Source: Catonia carolina (Eukaryota > Arthropoda > Insecta > Hemiptera > Achilidae). Taken from it: a stretch of 64,000 nucleotides of DNA. The notes below the pieces were generated by a model. It did no database searches. It was given only the letters and a program-made list of their open reading frames with translations, and was not told where the DNA came from. Both the position numbers and the translations under genes were made by a program. This document shows positions 24,096 to 36,814 of this stretch, in pieces. Every line of letters starts with the position of its first letter. Within the stretch, counting starts at the first letter, position 1. The DNA is taken from the NCBI GenBank assembly GCA_035578175.1, contig JAQMRL010000003.1, positions 89,630,469-89,694,468 on the forward strand, read 5' to 3'.

Positions 24096-24205
24096 TTAAA
24101 ACGCCTCTGGCGAAAATATCTTCTTCGTGAAGGCCAATTATTGGGGTGTAGTGATGAATTATAGGGCATACCGTAAGATTTGTTTTATAATTATAGGGAA
24201 TTACG

Positions 24206-25041
24206 GGAAGTAGTAGTTTATTCGTGGAATTTTTCACTTTTTCCATTATTATTATTAATGGATGATAGTCTAATGTTTTATTTTGTATTTTTCTGCAGTA
24301 CCTCTATTAGGCTAACCTATTGTTTTTGTTTTTCTAATATAATAGATTGGAATTTTTCTGTTTAGATAAAAAAAAATCTGGTGTGAAACACTCACCCGAC
24401 TTTCTCTTGCCAATGCAAATAATGAACACTATAACCAAACGTTAGTAATAAAACATTAAAAATAAACAGAAAACTAACCTAGATTTAATCATGAGTGAAT
24501 GATGCAAAATGAAAATCAACCTCAGTTTGGCTTAATAATACGAAAAATCACTTCTTCGCGCTAAACTAGGCTCTGTAGAGAAAAACGCTCAAAATAAAAG
24601 TTGTAGATCTTTTCATTCCCTGTAAATTTAATTACATTAACTTCTGTTGTAAATTGCATACTGAGGCCGAAATCTTAAAAAAACATTTTTTTACAGATTT
24701 TATGGAAAATAATACAGAAAATTACTAATTACTGTTAAACTAAGCGTTATACAAAGTAATGTTTAAAATAAAAGTTGTAGGTTTTTAAATTTTTTACAAT
24801 TTTTATTATAATTATACGCCTTTGTGCTAAAATGTATGTTAAAGCCGTAATCTTAAAAATACGATTTTCTTCTACGAAAGGACAGCCTTCCCAAGAATTT
24901 CAGCAGACATGACGCCTACCACATCTTGTAGAGTATAAAAAATGTAGTAAATGAGGCGATTTTTTTAAAAAAATCGTAGGATCCGTTTTTGAAAAAATCA
25001 CAAAAAAAGTGAAAAATTATACGAATAAACTACTACTTCCG
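24206..25041. repeat. segment bounded by 38-bp inverted repeats
   Basis: GGAAGTAGTAGTTTATTCGT.. (24206-24243) is the near-perfect complement of 25003-25041 (..ACGAATAAACTACTACTTCC). Between them are two imperfect tandem units with a period of 174 bases (AAAATAAAAGTTGTAG at 24591 and 24765). Confidence 0.75.
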
Positions 25042-25152
25042 GTTGACCGATTTTGATGAAAATGTTCCTATCGGGTCCGCTAGTGGTATTTAACGTAAGT
25101 TTCAATTTTCAACTTCGTACGGTGCTCCGTTCTTGAGATATTTTGTTCACAT

Positions 25153-25184
<32 letters not shown>

Positions 25185-25330
25185 ACACACACCAATCACT
25201 AAAAACACGTTTTTTGGGTTCAGGGGGTCTGAAAACGTGTAGATCCGGTGAAAACTCGATTTCGAAAAATTGACATGGAAACAATACTTCCTTCCTATAT
25301 ATTCATGTAGCCAAAAGAAAGTAAAAATTA
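25001..25330 (+). repeat. repeat family K, longest copy, with (CA)n at 25149-25192
   Basis: Contains CTTCCGGTTGACCGATTTTG, the AACTTCGTACGGTGCTCCG block, an interrupted CA microsatellite and TGTAGATCCGGTGAAAACTC. Related copies: 18780-19075 (inverted) and 17935-18062 (3' part only). Confidence 0.75.
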
Positions 25331-25357
25331 TTCAGTAATATTTAGTACTGTTCGGAG

Positions 25358-25757
25358 ATTGTTGTTTAGGTCATCAGCCAAAAGGCTGGTTTGAACCTGT
25401 AGAGGTTTTACTAAGTAAAACGAGGAGTGAGGTGGTTTACCTATGCCTTCCTCACTGAGTGGAAAAGTACGCTTATCAGCATGCCGGGCCCTCTGAAAAG
25501 CACATATTTTCCACTCTGCAAATGACACCTTCACTTCATTCATCACAGGGTCTGGCTGTATAATGAAATTCATTACTTTCAGAGAAGATAACTCTGATTA
25601 GTGTCTTTTACACCTCTACCTCTTCTGCTCTTAAATTATTCAGTCATTCAATTGGCTGACCATGTGATAAGAAACAGAACTATTTATTTTATCCCTGCAA
25701 CAAACAGATTGAGTGTAAATAATTTGACACTCCACCTGTCTGTTATGGGCAGCTTCG
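25358..25757 (-). repeat. ~400-bp repeat family B, copy 2
   Basis: Well-preserved minus-oriented copy: starts GTTGTTTAGGTCATCAGCC and ends TGTCTGTTATGGGCAG. It carries a frame (25328-25573, minus) whose product includes VKVSFAEWKICAFQRARHAD, also found in copies 3 and 5. Confidence 0.85.
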
Positions 25758-27194
25758 GAGATTAAGAAGATTTAAAATTAATTTGGAGGTTATCTATTTA
25801 TTTTTTTATTAAATTATAGTGTAAAATATTCACACACATATATTATGGAATCCATTAGATTTATTGCTGGAGATATCTGATTCTAGACGCGGTAAACCAA
25901 GGCAGACATTATTTAGATACTGGCTTAAACCTTCCTAACGTAAGCCTGAGCACAGCAACAATAGTTAGGCCTAACAATTACCAAACTATTATTATTCTAT
26001 GTTAAGCAGTTTGAGTGGTTTGGTCCCCAGATGCATTTTGAAAGTAAACATGGCTGCTCTCACACCTGGCTGACTCAATATCGCTAAAGTTAAAGTTGCC
26101 TATATAAATTTTATATAGTAATACTGAAGCAACGCGTACCGTACTTTGTTATAAATGTAACTTACGAACTAGGTTATATTAGATAAATGTGTAAACGTAA
26201 ATATTATAATAAACCTACCATAAATTAGTAAGCTTACAAATATGCTCCTTTTGCTTTATTGTAGTTTTCTTCTACTTTTATTGTTTTGGCCTCCTAAAGA
26301 CCAAGTCAAATAATTTTTCTCACGTTCATACTCTATTTTGGTTCTCTTTGTCAATGATATTTTTCGTCTTTCCCAAGCCTTTTTTCATATTTTTTTTTTA
26401 CTTAACTCTTAATTATTCCTTAAGTTCACCTATCCCAAAATTCTAATGTGTATTAATATGCTTTTGATAGTTACTTTAATTTCGTTAACACAGATTGTAC
26501 ATATCGGCCGTAATTCTGGATGTTAATTCGGCCTTCGACAGGTTTTAACATCTTAGGCTTTCGTATAAATTAAAATATTTTTTTTATTATACATATTTAT
26601 GTATTCTCAGATCGTTTTTAGAAGATTGGTATTTTGTTGTGCCTCAACATCATTGGTGTATTTTGGTATCAGACGTATCTAAGCAGCAGTTCCTCTACGT
26701 TTTTTATTACCGCCCACTTTATACTAAAATTTACTTCACTTTATACAGAAAATGAATTCATCTGTAGAGGTATTTTAAATTATGAAGATAGTAACTTTTT
26801 CCCCTGAAGGATATTTTTGATTTGTTTTAAACAATTTCCCTGTTTGAAATTAAAAATTTCCCTCTACATTATTTTTAATTGTTTTTATTACAACTTTTAA
26901 TTTATTTATATAGTTGTAATTCATAGTAAAATTTACATAACATATATTAATAAAATGTTTATTTATCTCACATAAAATATTTTACATTATTAATATTTAT
27001 TTAAGAAGAAATTTTTCAGGATGATTTAAACTATATTTTACAGTGGTAACTAAACGTTCTTGTTATATGCGATATAAATAAATCGATTACTACTTTAAAT
27101 AGCAGATACGGTAATTTAAAAAATTATGAAGAAAATCCCTCTAGCGATATCAAATATAGTGTATTAATAAAAAAATTTTACTTTTTAACCACTT
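25758..27194. other. quiet AT-rich intron
   Basis: No recognisable gene or repeat family in this stretch. Confidence 0.4.
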
Positions 27195-27690
27195 CATCTG
27201 ATCACTATTTAAACAATAGGCCTACTGTCTTCATAAATTGAACCTACTTGTAGCAGCGTACGCAGACGATACCGTTTTGTTATCCAGCAGTGATCTCCTG
27301 AAGAAACGTCGTTGAAAAATATCCAAAACCATTTGTATGACGTATCAACATGGCTCAAAACTGGTGATTGTAAGTTAACCCACTGAAATTTGCGCAAGTC
27401 ACATTTACTTAAAAAAGAACTTGTCGACCTGTATACCAGGATAATAATGTGATACCACAGGAAGATAAAGTTTGATATTTGGGCGTCCATTTACACTGTA
27501 GACTGCCATGGGGATATCGTATAAAAATAAAACATTTGACGTTAAAAATAACCTTACAATTTTTTTTCAATATTCATCAACAGATTATCATAATATTATA
27601 CCATTAAAATTTAAGTTATTAACATACAAACTTATTTGGAACCAATTTGGAATCAGTGAACCTGGGAGCTCTGCTTTGTAGTAAAAACTT
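27195..27690 (+). mobile_element. Jockey-like LINE reverse transcriptase fragment
   Basis: Plus-strand remnants in shifting frames read VAAYADDTVLLSSS (the YADD active-site box, about 27255-27295), then VSTWLKTGDCKLT and FDIWASIY (the site of YLGV). PLKFKLLTYKLIWNQFG (about 27603-27655) completes the order. This is the segment order of Jockey-clade RT from motif C to the thumb. Frameshifts and stops make it a pseudogene. Confidence 0.7.
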
Positions 27691-29564
27691 ATTTTTAAGA
27701 ACACTGCCTTAATTTGCATTTAACCGGAAAAGTGTATATAAAAGTTTTAGAAAATAAAAAAAAATACAATTTCTACTTCAAACTTTTTTCTACTTTGTTA
27801 AGTTTAGAGTTGATTAGTGATTTTCCGTATTTTGCTAATAAAATCGATATAACGGTGGGATGTTTTTAAGATTGCAACCATAGTGTGCATTTCACAACAA
27901 AAGGGTATATGACTAAAAATGTAGAAACATCTACACTTTTTTTTAGCTTTCTACAGAGCGTCAATGACTGGATTTTCCGTATTTTAAGTCGAACCGAGGT
28001 TGAATTTTATTTATTTATTTATTTTCATTTTCTGATAACTTTTCTATACGTTAATTTAATTCGCCAGAACAGGAATGTTAAATCTTTAGTATCTTTTACT
28101 GTTGTATTATTTTTAATAAACTGATTTATATTCATTTCAAAATTATTAAAGGATGATATAAAATAAAACATTCTTAAATTTGTCCCGATTTTTAATGTAA
28201 TAGTTATTTTCTATCCAAAGCCTGAATTCTCCTATTGACTGCAAGTTACAGGGGTGATAAATTAAAACATAAGAAACCATGAAATTAGATTTTACGAATT
28301 ATTGAATTACGTATATTTATAAAATTCTTCATCTTTAAATATACAAACTAGATTAACCTGAAACCTGACAAAACATCACGCTAAAGATTTTAAGATATTT
28401 TTTTGGTGCCACAAAATAAAAGCTTTTATTATTGAATATCTGGTGACGAATTGATGAAGCCTAAAGTTCTTTTATGGGGTGAGGATGGTGAGATTTTTTA
28501 CACTATGATCGCAAGACTTATGTGTACCATGAAGTTGTTCCTGGTACATCCAGTAGTTCCGTGATCTTATGAGATTCCCATGACCATTCGTATTCAACCT
28601 TTTAAATAATAACCACAACAAGACATTAATGAAATAAAACTCATGTTTGTTATCTAACGCATTACCCCCATACTATATGTTTAATAATATATTTCATTCT
28701 AAGTCACTTCAGAACACAAGAATACTGAAACTTAAATGGACAATAATGGTCCCGATGAAGTGTGAATTTTAAGTCCCCAAACATATTCAAATCTTTACCA
28801 TTTCGGCTCACGCCTCCCACTTAAACTGTATATTATCCAAAGAATGCGAAGCATCTCTCTTTCAAATTTGAAATTTTACCGTTGAGTAGCTCCAAACGGC
28901 TCACTCGCAGCTGCACTTTGTTCATACATTACCAGTGAATTTATTGTTCCTTGTCACATTACGTCCACCTACACAATACACTCTAAATTACACTCCGCTG
29001 TTTACCAAGTAACTGATATTATAATTTCCTTTTCACTGCTAATAAATAACACAAATTTTATACTTTAACTCTTTTTTCTACATTTAAATAATCTTATATG
29101 GTTTCTTATAGCTTTCTTATAAAATACAATTGTAATTATTAATTAAGCTGTCTAGAATTATGTACATTAAAATATAAGTTAATTAATTAAATAAGATAAA
29201 ACTACAAAATAATACTATAATTCAGATTTACTACAATTTATTCACTCAAGGTTAAATTACATTCCATTTTCTTTTTACATTTTTTTCGCGATTAAAAGAG
29301 GTTGTATTTATATTTGCTTTGGTAAGAAAAAGTCATGTGAGTCTTTCAAACCAGATATTTCAGATTAAAATGAAAATGTCACACATTCAGGAAAGTGTAA
29401 ATGACTTTACTTATGCCCATTAAATATACAGCAACTAAAAAAAAAGATGGATTTCATTACTACTGCCATCTCTAGCATATTAAGATAGTGTAAGTGTTGT
29501 TCATAATATGTTAATGAAATTAAACCCCGTTAAGAAGTTTGTAATGTTTGTTTAATCTGTGCAG
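27691..29564. other. intron sequence without recognised feature
   Basis: AT-rich, with short open frames of no family resemblance (for example 27885-28124). It ends in the acceptor of the third exon. Confidence 0.4.
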
Positions 29565-29648
29565 GAAGTTATACAAACGGAGTTAAACTGTCCGCAAGCC
29601 TCGTGTAGACTTACAGAAATACCAGTTACGCCGCTTATGATTAGATCG
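29565..29648 (+). CDS. exon: cytoplasmic tail of the receptor
   Basis: An 84-base exon, exactly 28 codons, phase 0 at both ends. The acceptor is CTGTGCAG and the donor is GTAAGT at 29649. It reads EVIQTELNCPQASC, then RLTEIPVTPLMIRS. No stop in frame, and the frame matches that of the upstream exon without adjustment. The two cysteines (CPQASC) and several serine/threonine residues suggest a regulatory cytoplasmic segment; no domain was recognised. Because the exon is a multiple of three, skipping it would keep the frame. Confidence 0.7.
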
Positions 29649-29989
29649 GTAAGTATTCTTTTAATTCACTTTTAACATTTAATTTTCTGTTTATATATAA
29701 TTTCACTTTCATAATTAAAAATATGTTATGTTATGTTTAATTTTATTTTTTCACGCATTTTGAGATCAAAATTACTGTACCGTTCTGTTATGACATCCGT
29801 GTGTTACAGTTACATGCCATGAATTGCCACATCATTAAATTTACAAATTTAAATGATTGGCGGCAAGTTTTAAAATTTGTCATCTACAATTTACATTTGT
29901 CTGTCCGTCCGAAGCAATAATACTTATAGATAGATACTACAGTAGATACTTACTGATGTTAGTAAAAATAGTCTTTTTCTTCTTCTTAG

Positions 29990-30500
29990 CATCAAGGCTT
30001 AGGCATAAGCCTGTTTCAAACTTACAAACCATCCTGTACGTTTACACAAATACGAGACACTTCAGCCCGTACATCTCGACTACTGCCATCTTCTTCGAGG
30101 TCTTCCCACCTCCCTTCTTCCAACTGGAACATATTTCGTCTTTTTTAGAGGTATTCTATCCTCTGGTATCCGTTCCAAATGTTGTCTCCATTGATTTCGG
30201 TACTACTCTACTTTTTATTCAAGCTAAATACACCCAACCCGAATCTAATTTCCTCGTTATGTATTAGATCCATCCTCGAGCAGCCCTTCACCCTTCTTAA
30301 AAACCTCATTTCAGCTGCTTGGATTCTACTTTCTTAGCGTTTTGTGTTAACCCATGACTCACTTCCATAAAGAAGGACTGGGGCTGCCATTACCTTGTAG
30401 AACTTCACTACTGTCTCTGTTCTAGCTCTGTTGCCCAGTGTCCTGTTAATGGTGCCACAGATAGCTTGAAATTTATTTATTTTATTTTCGACATCCAAGT
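29990..30500 (-). mobile_element. LINE fragment related to the 8692 element
   Basis: Minus-strand translation gives FQAICGTINRTLGNRART, then KFYKVMAAPVLLYGSESW and IQAAEMRFLRRVKGC, colinear with ICGAINRSLRSRARK, ALAYGSETW and AELRFLRQVKGC of the LINE at 8728. Interrupted by stops; only the C-terminal part remains. The 136-residue plus-strand frame over it is a shadow. Confidence 0.8.
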
Positions 30501-33180
30501 AAAAGTAGTAAATAACAATATTAATTAATTTTCAAATGTTTTTATCCGCTAATTTAGCTTCTCTAACAGTTTTTAATAAAATTAAGTTTTATATGAACTC
30601 GGGTCTATAGATTCACATAAGGAATTATGTTTTAGTAGTAGCAATGTGTTTAGTAGTTTTCAATGTCTAATATCTTAAAATAAACCTTTTAACTTATAGA
30701 ATATATTAGTGAATGAACTCCTATTTTAGTCAGCAAATCTAAATTTAGTTTACATCGTTTTGGAGTTTTCTTTTAATAATAAAGGGTAATATTAGCGTTT
30801 TATTGAAAATCATAATATTATTCAATTATAGAAATAAGTTGATTTAATAACAAACTTATTATTTTTGTATTTTTTGACTGTTTTAACTAGTGACATGACA
30901 TAACTGATTTCATTTTTTTTTTATAGTCTGCTTAACTTGTTCGGAAGTGGTTTGATACCAAATTTAAATGAATTAATAGTTGCACGCAATGGCTTGAAGA
31001 GTTTTTATAAAAACTTAAATTTTAATAACTGTCAGCTAACAGCTTTTAAATTAGTCAGTGAAAATGTATTAACAATTTTGTTAACTAGCAAAATTCAGAT
31101 TTTAATCAAATTTAAGGCTAATCTGTTGGAAATTTAAATCTTACAACCAACAGAATATTAACAGCTTTTAACAACAATTCAACCCCAATGGAGTTTTCGG
31201 CAACAATATCGACTTTCCACATATCTCATTTGTATCTTTATCATCTGGAATTTCCTTTTTCTAGCTTCTACTGAAATTCATATCATTTCTTAAATTTTTC
31301 CCATTTCTTAATCTTTTCTATTTTAAATAACTTTTCATTTTCTAACCAGCTCTTTGGGAAGGTACGGAATTAGTAAAACATAATGTTTTAATTTTCCAAT
31401 TTTTAAGAAATATTCGAAGTAGCTCCCTAGTTTACCAGGAAGTTAAAAAATGTTTTTTGAGTCAGACAGTCGGTTTTCGTATTGAAATTTACTGATAATA
31501 CTTCAAATAGATATGAAGTTACTTGAAAAATAATTGATAAAATTTTTAATCTCTATATTTCCATTTTTCCCACAGAGATTTTCATACGTTTCTGTGCTAC
31601 TGAAATTTTAAATTAATTCATGGAAAATTGATGGTATTTCTGATTTCATTGACATATAAATTTAAATTTATGAAAATTTAATTAATCCGAATGTTTTATG
31701 TGTGTTGATTTATGTAACAGATAGTTTTTAGCGTATTTATTTATTATTCAGTTTCATATTTGCAAGTGAATATACCTGTAGAGATTTACCTGAACAGGTA
31801 TAATTTTTGTTTTTACTGATTAGTTATGCATTATGTTCCTATTTTATTTGATAATTAATTCATTCTTTTAATTTATGCGCATTTATAATGTTCAGTGGAC
31901 ACTGTTATATTCTTTTTTCTTTGTTATTATTAGACCAAGAATAGTACGATCAAGGATAAAAATGTAGTTTAAAATATTAGATTTTAAAATTTAAAAATTC
32001 CACCGTTTTCCCGAAGGACTTTATACAGGTCATTTAGCTAAGTAACCGATTATAAAAATAGTTTAAAAAATAATCGTCAGTTTTTAATTTTTATTAAATA
32101 AAAATACATAGAGACACGATGTATGTTAATTTTTAAACTTCTGCTTTATTTAATTGATTTTGAAAGCCGAAAAATTTGATTTCCTCTTCACTGTATGCAG
32201 CTGTTGCAGAGAGTATTATGCCTTGCAGTAAAAGGTTATTAGTGGCAATTATAATTGCCATCTATCATTTTCCGATGTCCGTCCATCACATCCAGATGTC
32301 AGAAATTACAAGAGATAGCAACAAACGGGTTTCGGATTCGTAATTTACATAAAAAGTTGGTGGGCCTGGATTATGTTTGAAGTTGGCCGAAAGTGGCCCA
32401 AAACCGGAAGTCAAAAAATCGAAATCGGAATTTAGAAACAAAATAGTACCATTCGATTCTTCTTAAATAGTATATACCTGTTAAATAGTAAGAATATACT
32501 ATTTATAACTTATGTGCCGTAGGTCTAAGGTAAGCCCTTTTCTTTCTTACGAAAGCCAAGTGTGCTTGATTCTATTGTGAGGAAGGAGAACCCTGAGTTA
32601 AGCAAACACGCCAGTGACTTCTCGGGTCGATTCCTTTTTTAGAAAAAAATTGCTACCAGTCATGAGACGCGTCGCCTCATGAAAAAGTTGAAATATTAAA
32701 AACAAAATCGTTACGTTGGTTGATTTGTATTAATATTGTAAAGAAGTAATGTTTATTTATTTTTTTGTATGAAGTAATCCCAAAAACTAAATAACTGATT
32801 TCAATTTTTTTTTACTGTTGTAAATCTTAGAGCTTCCTGAGTAACATAGGTTATACTCATTACGTAACTTTTAAATTTTGAAAAAATTGTGATTGGTAAA
32901 ATGAAATAAACTTTAATTTTATTTGTTTGGTGAGATTAGTTCTTCCTTTTTTAATTATATGTATCAATTATTCTATTCTACAATCTATTATACATAATAG
33001 ATTGTTATAACGTATTCTGGTATCATGTAAGGTACAATTCCAACATACAATACATCATTCTTTTCTCCTTGTTTTTCATAATTTACGGAAAAGATATTTA
33101 TAAAAAATAACGTGTCATTAGATTTGAAAATGGAAAACGTTGTAAACCTTCCAAAAAACTAAACATCTACATACTTTATC
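30501..33180. other. quiet AT-rich intron
   Basis: No recognisable gene or repeat family. The 66-residue frame at 30937 has no recognisable features. Confidence 0.4.
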
Positions 33181-33584
33181 TCGTTGTTGTTTAGGTCATC
33201 AGCCGAAAGGCTGGTTTGAACCTGTAGAGGTTTTACTACGTAAAACGGTGAGTGAGGTAGTTTACAATTGCCTTCCTCACTGAATGGAAAAGTACGCCTA
33301 TCAGCATGCCGGGCCCTCTGAAAAGCATATATTTTCCACTCTGCAAATGACACCTTCACTTCATTCACCACAGGGTCTGGCTGTATAATAAAATTCATTA
33401 CTTTCAGAGGCGATAACTCTGATTAGTGTCTTTTGCACCTCTACCTCTTCTGTTCTAAATTGATTCAGTCATTTAATTGGCTGACCATATGGTAAGAAAC
33501 AGAACTATTTATTTTAGCCCTGCCATGAACAGATTTAGTGTAAATAATTTGACACTCCACCTGTATGTTATGCGCAGGCTTTAT
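33181..33584 (-). repeat. ~400-bp repeat family B, copy 3
   Basis: Minus-oriented, close to copy 2: GTTGTTTAGGTCATCAGCC at the low end and CCACCTGTATGTTATGCGCAG at the high end. Carries the conserved frame (33159-33398, minus). Confidence 0.85.
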
Positions 33585-34702
33585 CTTACTAAACATATTT
33601 AGATATTTTCGGGTCTTATTTCTTCCCTTCCACTTGTGATTTATACTGACGTCTACTATATTTCTGTTTCTAGTGCTACCTAATAGAATTTATTTGTACA
33701 ATTGTGATTTTTCATTCAACGTGTAAGGGTTTGTAAGGATTATTACGTGAAACACGACAAACGGGTGGTTGATAGTTTTCTAAAAAACCGTAAAAACAAT
33801 TCTTAACACATTGTAAAATAAAATAATTGTAAAACCCCTCATAAATAACATAAAAAATAAATAAACGTATTATCATTAAAAGTTTCGTGATAATATAATG
33901 AATTTAATTAATTGTCTTTTAAATATTTTCCTGTGATAAATTTACAGTGTACTCTATTTCTTTTTTATCCAACTTTGCTCACTATAAAATACACCTTGAA
34001 GAATAATTGTATTTTTCACAGAACAATTTAAAACTAATTTTGTTTTTATTAATATTTTAGATGCACATTAAGGAATAAGAAATTTTCAGACGTTGAATTA
34101 AAAGGAAGGGTTATTACTACGTAAAAAACAAAATATACGAGGACTCGGTAAGAGGCTTAAGTTTACCTCCGACTACCTCCACTACAATCATACGACGGCG
34201 GCTACAACGCCAGGACTAAACAAAATACTCCTTCTCCATTCAAACAAGTGAACAGAAGAGGCGGTTTATATAACAAACTTAATTACTTTCAACTTAATTA
34301 AATTTTTTATGTTAACCAAAATTAACAATTATTAAAGTGAACAATAATTTTTTATTTAAAAGAGACAGTACCTCGGGGCGCCATATTAAATATAATATTT
34401 TTATTTCTTTGAATTGTTCTACTTGTACTACAGCGCACCAATTTAATTTCCTGTAATAGTTTACAAAGAAATTAATGTGTTTGAATCATTAAAAATCTCA
34501 TAATTATGAAACAATCTCTTTACCTTTTTTTAAAAAAATAATACAAATTCTTAAAAAATAAACTATCTTTTTTAATAGATTGAACTTTTAATTATATTTA
34601 ATTAAAAATTAAGTTTAGTATAGTAAATTAATAAGTTAGTAGATTAAATTACCTCTATCTGTCAAAGAGAAGGTAAAGGTTTGTTTTTTTTTTGTTATCT
34701 AG

Positions 34703-35006
34703 TTCCATCGGTATAGAGGTAAAGTCGTCGCCGCGAGTTAGTTGTTCAACAGCTGATTTTCGGAGACGAAGGTTCCTGGTTCAAAGCCTAGTAAAGATTG
34801 CTACTTTTATACGGATTTGAACACTAGACAGTGGTTACCCGTGTACTTTGATGGTTGGGATTCAATTAACCATACTCTCTCAGGATAGTTGGCCTGGGTC
34901 TGTACAAGACTACACCTCATTTACACGTCATACACATCATCCTCATCTCATTGGGTCATGGGGTTGCTTATTGTTCTGAATTGAAAAGATTGAAACGTAC
35001 ACACAT
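34703..35006 (+). repeat. tRNA-derived SINE (family C), near full length
   Basis: TATAGAGGTAAAGTCG (A-box region), GTTCAACAGCTGATTTTCGG and GGTTCAAAGCC (B box, about 34778-34788). The 3' block TTCAATTAACCATACTCTCT and CATCCTCATCTCATTGGGTC follow in the order seen in the other copies. Confidence 0.8.
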
Positions 35007-35819
35007 TAGGGATAAAATAATAAATTAATACTAGTTCCAAGGATATAAATAATTATAATCCAGTGGCGAATAAAAGGGAATTTTCGTTCTGTTGTCTAGA
35101 ATTTTAATTCTGTGGAAGACTGTCATTAGTTATTTGCTTTCTGGTGTTTCAGGTTATGTTATTAGTTCAAATACAAACAGAATTAGTATATTTTTACATT
35201 ACATACATTTGTTAAAGTAAATTAGTATTTACCACTTTTCTAGAAGAACCCAGAGCTTATTTACCAACAGGACCTTGCGCTATGTCACTAGTCAAAAAAG
35301 CGAAAGAGTTTTTCTAACAAAAACTCTCTTTCTAACAAAGCTCTAACAAAAAGCACAAAAGTTGGCCTTTTAGTTTGGTTATAAAGGTTTGGTTTAGAGA
35401 TGAAAAAAATCAAAAATAATTGTAAGGCCTTAGTGGAATTAATGCCAAAGAGGAATAATAAGGTGATGAAAGACAAAGAAGGACACAATAATTATTAAAT
35501 TTAAGTAACTTTAATTATTATGATATTTCTTTGAAAAATAAAAATTTCTGTTAAAAATACTGTGTTCGGATTAATTTGTTCACTACTGTATAGTTGTGTC
35601 TCTTTTCTTACATGATCAATAATGAATAACCAGTTACGATTAATTTTGAAAAACAGAGGAGGTGGAGGTGTGAATGACGCTAATCAGATTTACGTTCACT
35701 GAAGGTAACGAATTTCTTTATGCAGCCAGTTCTTGTACTTTGTGTTTGCTTTACGTCCATCGGTTACGCATATGAAGAACAAAGGCTATGCACATCGTGA
35801 TTAGTGATGGATCAAAATT

Positions 35820-35930
35820 AATGATGGAAAAATTCCCGACCTGACGGGGAATTGAACCCTATATTCATAGGTTAGAAGTAAGTTTTACTGACCATTACAC
35901 CAAACTTCCTGTGGTGAATTAAGTTAATGT
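35820..35930 (-). repeat. tRNA-derived SINE, minus strand
   Basis: CCCGACCTGACGGGGAATTG, with GGGTTCAATTCCC on the minus strand (a good B box, about 35855-35867), then the tRNA-like head down to CCATTACACCAAACTTCC. Confidence 0.6.
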
Positions 35931-36054
35931 GTAATTTAAAGGGCAAAAATTAGCCGAAGTTTTACAGGAAATTTTTTCAAATTAATAAACATTCATACTT
36001 TTCAAAAGACAAAAGTTAAAGGAAAATTTCTAGTGAAGTCAAAAATAGAAATTA

Positions 36055-36799
36055 AGGTCGGTTCATATCATCATGCACCAATCGTTTCCGTAAAGGTGCG
36101 TTTTCGACACGACATTTGAGCTGACATTCATTTCCTCAGACATTATACGGCGCTGGAAACCAAAGTGTTCTGTAATAACGTAGCGTGATCAGTTGTCAAA
36201 ACGTAGCGTCAAAATGTTAGGTTTTACTACTGAAGATTTCTGTGTGATATCTATTTTATTAGAAGAAGAAGACGAAGAAAACAATCAACGTAAACGTAAG
36301 AGATTTCCCACATATAAAATTTTCAAATCTAAGAAGTTTGAGGGAGAATATTGGACTTTATTTAAAGAACTGATCGACGACGAAGAAAAGTTTTCCAATT
36401 CTTTCAAACGTCTCAGTTTCAGTTTAATCTTTTTATCTTATCAGTTTATTTATATCTTTTATCTTGTAAATCATACAGAAATGAATACTCGCAAACTAGT
36501 CCTATTAACTTTTCGCTCCATCGTAGTAACAAAATGTACAAAATATATTCTCACGAAAGGCAACTGAACTTGTACGATAGGTAATTCATACTGAGCGTAG
36601 TAATGCGTTCCGACACGTTCAGTTTCCGGCAAATATTGTCGCCGACAATTCCGTACGGAGACGGAACGTGCTGCATCGTAACGTATACGCTACGCTTGAT
36701 ATGAATGATGCTTTCATTTACAAAGTATGAAAGAATATTTTTATTGTAGAAAACACTTAGTTACGGAAATGATTGGTGCATGATGATATGAACTGACCT
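36055..36799 (+). mobile_element. PIF/Harbinger deletion derivative
   Basis: Terminal inverted repeats of 39 bp with 2 mismatches begin AGGTCGGTTCATATCATCAT on the left; the right end is the complement. The 3-bp duplication TTA (36052-36054 and 36800-36802) is the hallmark of PIF/Harbinger. Inside, the first part of a Harbinger transposase remains (next entry) and the rest, including the DDE domain and the Myb-like second protein, is missing. It is therefore a non-autonomous derivative of about 0.75 kb. The well-kept ends suggest recent activity. Confidence 0.88.
36214..36567 (+). pseudogene. truncated PIF/Harbinger transposase N-terminus
   Basis: From ATG 36214 the frame reads MLGFTTEDFCVISILLEEED, then RKRKRFPTYKIFKSKKFEGE and YWTLFKELIDDEEKFSNSFK. 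This is the N-terminal pattern of insect Harbinger (ALP1-like) transposases: acidic leucine-rich start, basic RKKR stretch, then G(E)-F/Y-x-L-x-x-E-L..D..F..F.RM. After about residue 66 the similarity stops (FKRLSF would normally continue into the M(S) x FDEL segment), and the remaining frame is unrelated AT-rich sequence across a deletion junction. No catalytic residues remain. Confidence 0.75.
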
Positions 36800-36814
36800 T
36801 TAATGGGAACATTT

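Larger units (their letters stand above)
8357..29564 (+). other. intron of the receptor gene (21.2 kb)
   Basis: Lies between donor GTAAGT (8357) and acceptor GTGCAG (ending 29564). It holds the LINE at 8692, a DDE transposase remnant, LINE fragments, two copies of the ~400-bp repeat B, the TTAA element and repeat family K. No further host exon was recognised; a skipped short exon cannot be excluded because splice phases match without one. Confidence 0.65.

Noticed and set aside
23881..24246. 121-residue minus-strand frame
   Set aside because: Crosses the border of the TTAA element into a foldback arm; no recognisable motif.
25328..25573. Host gene encoding VSFAEWKICAFQRARHAD
   Set aside because: The same frame occurs in three copies of a dispersed repeat and is broken in a fourth; recorded as a repeat feature instead.
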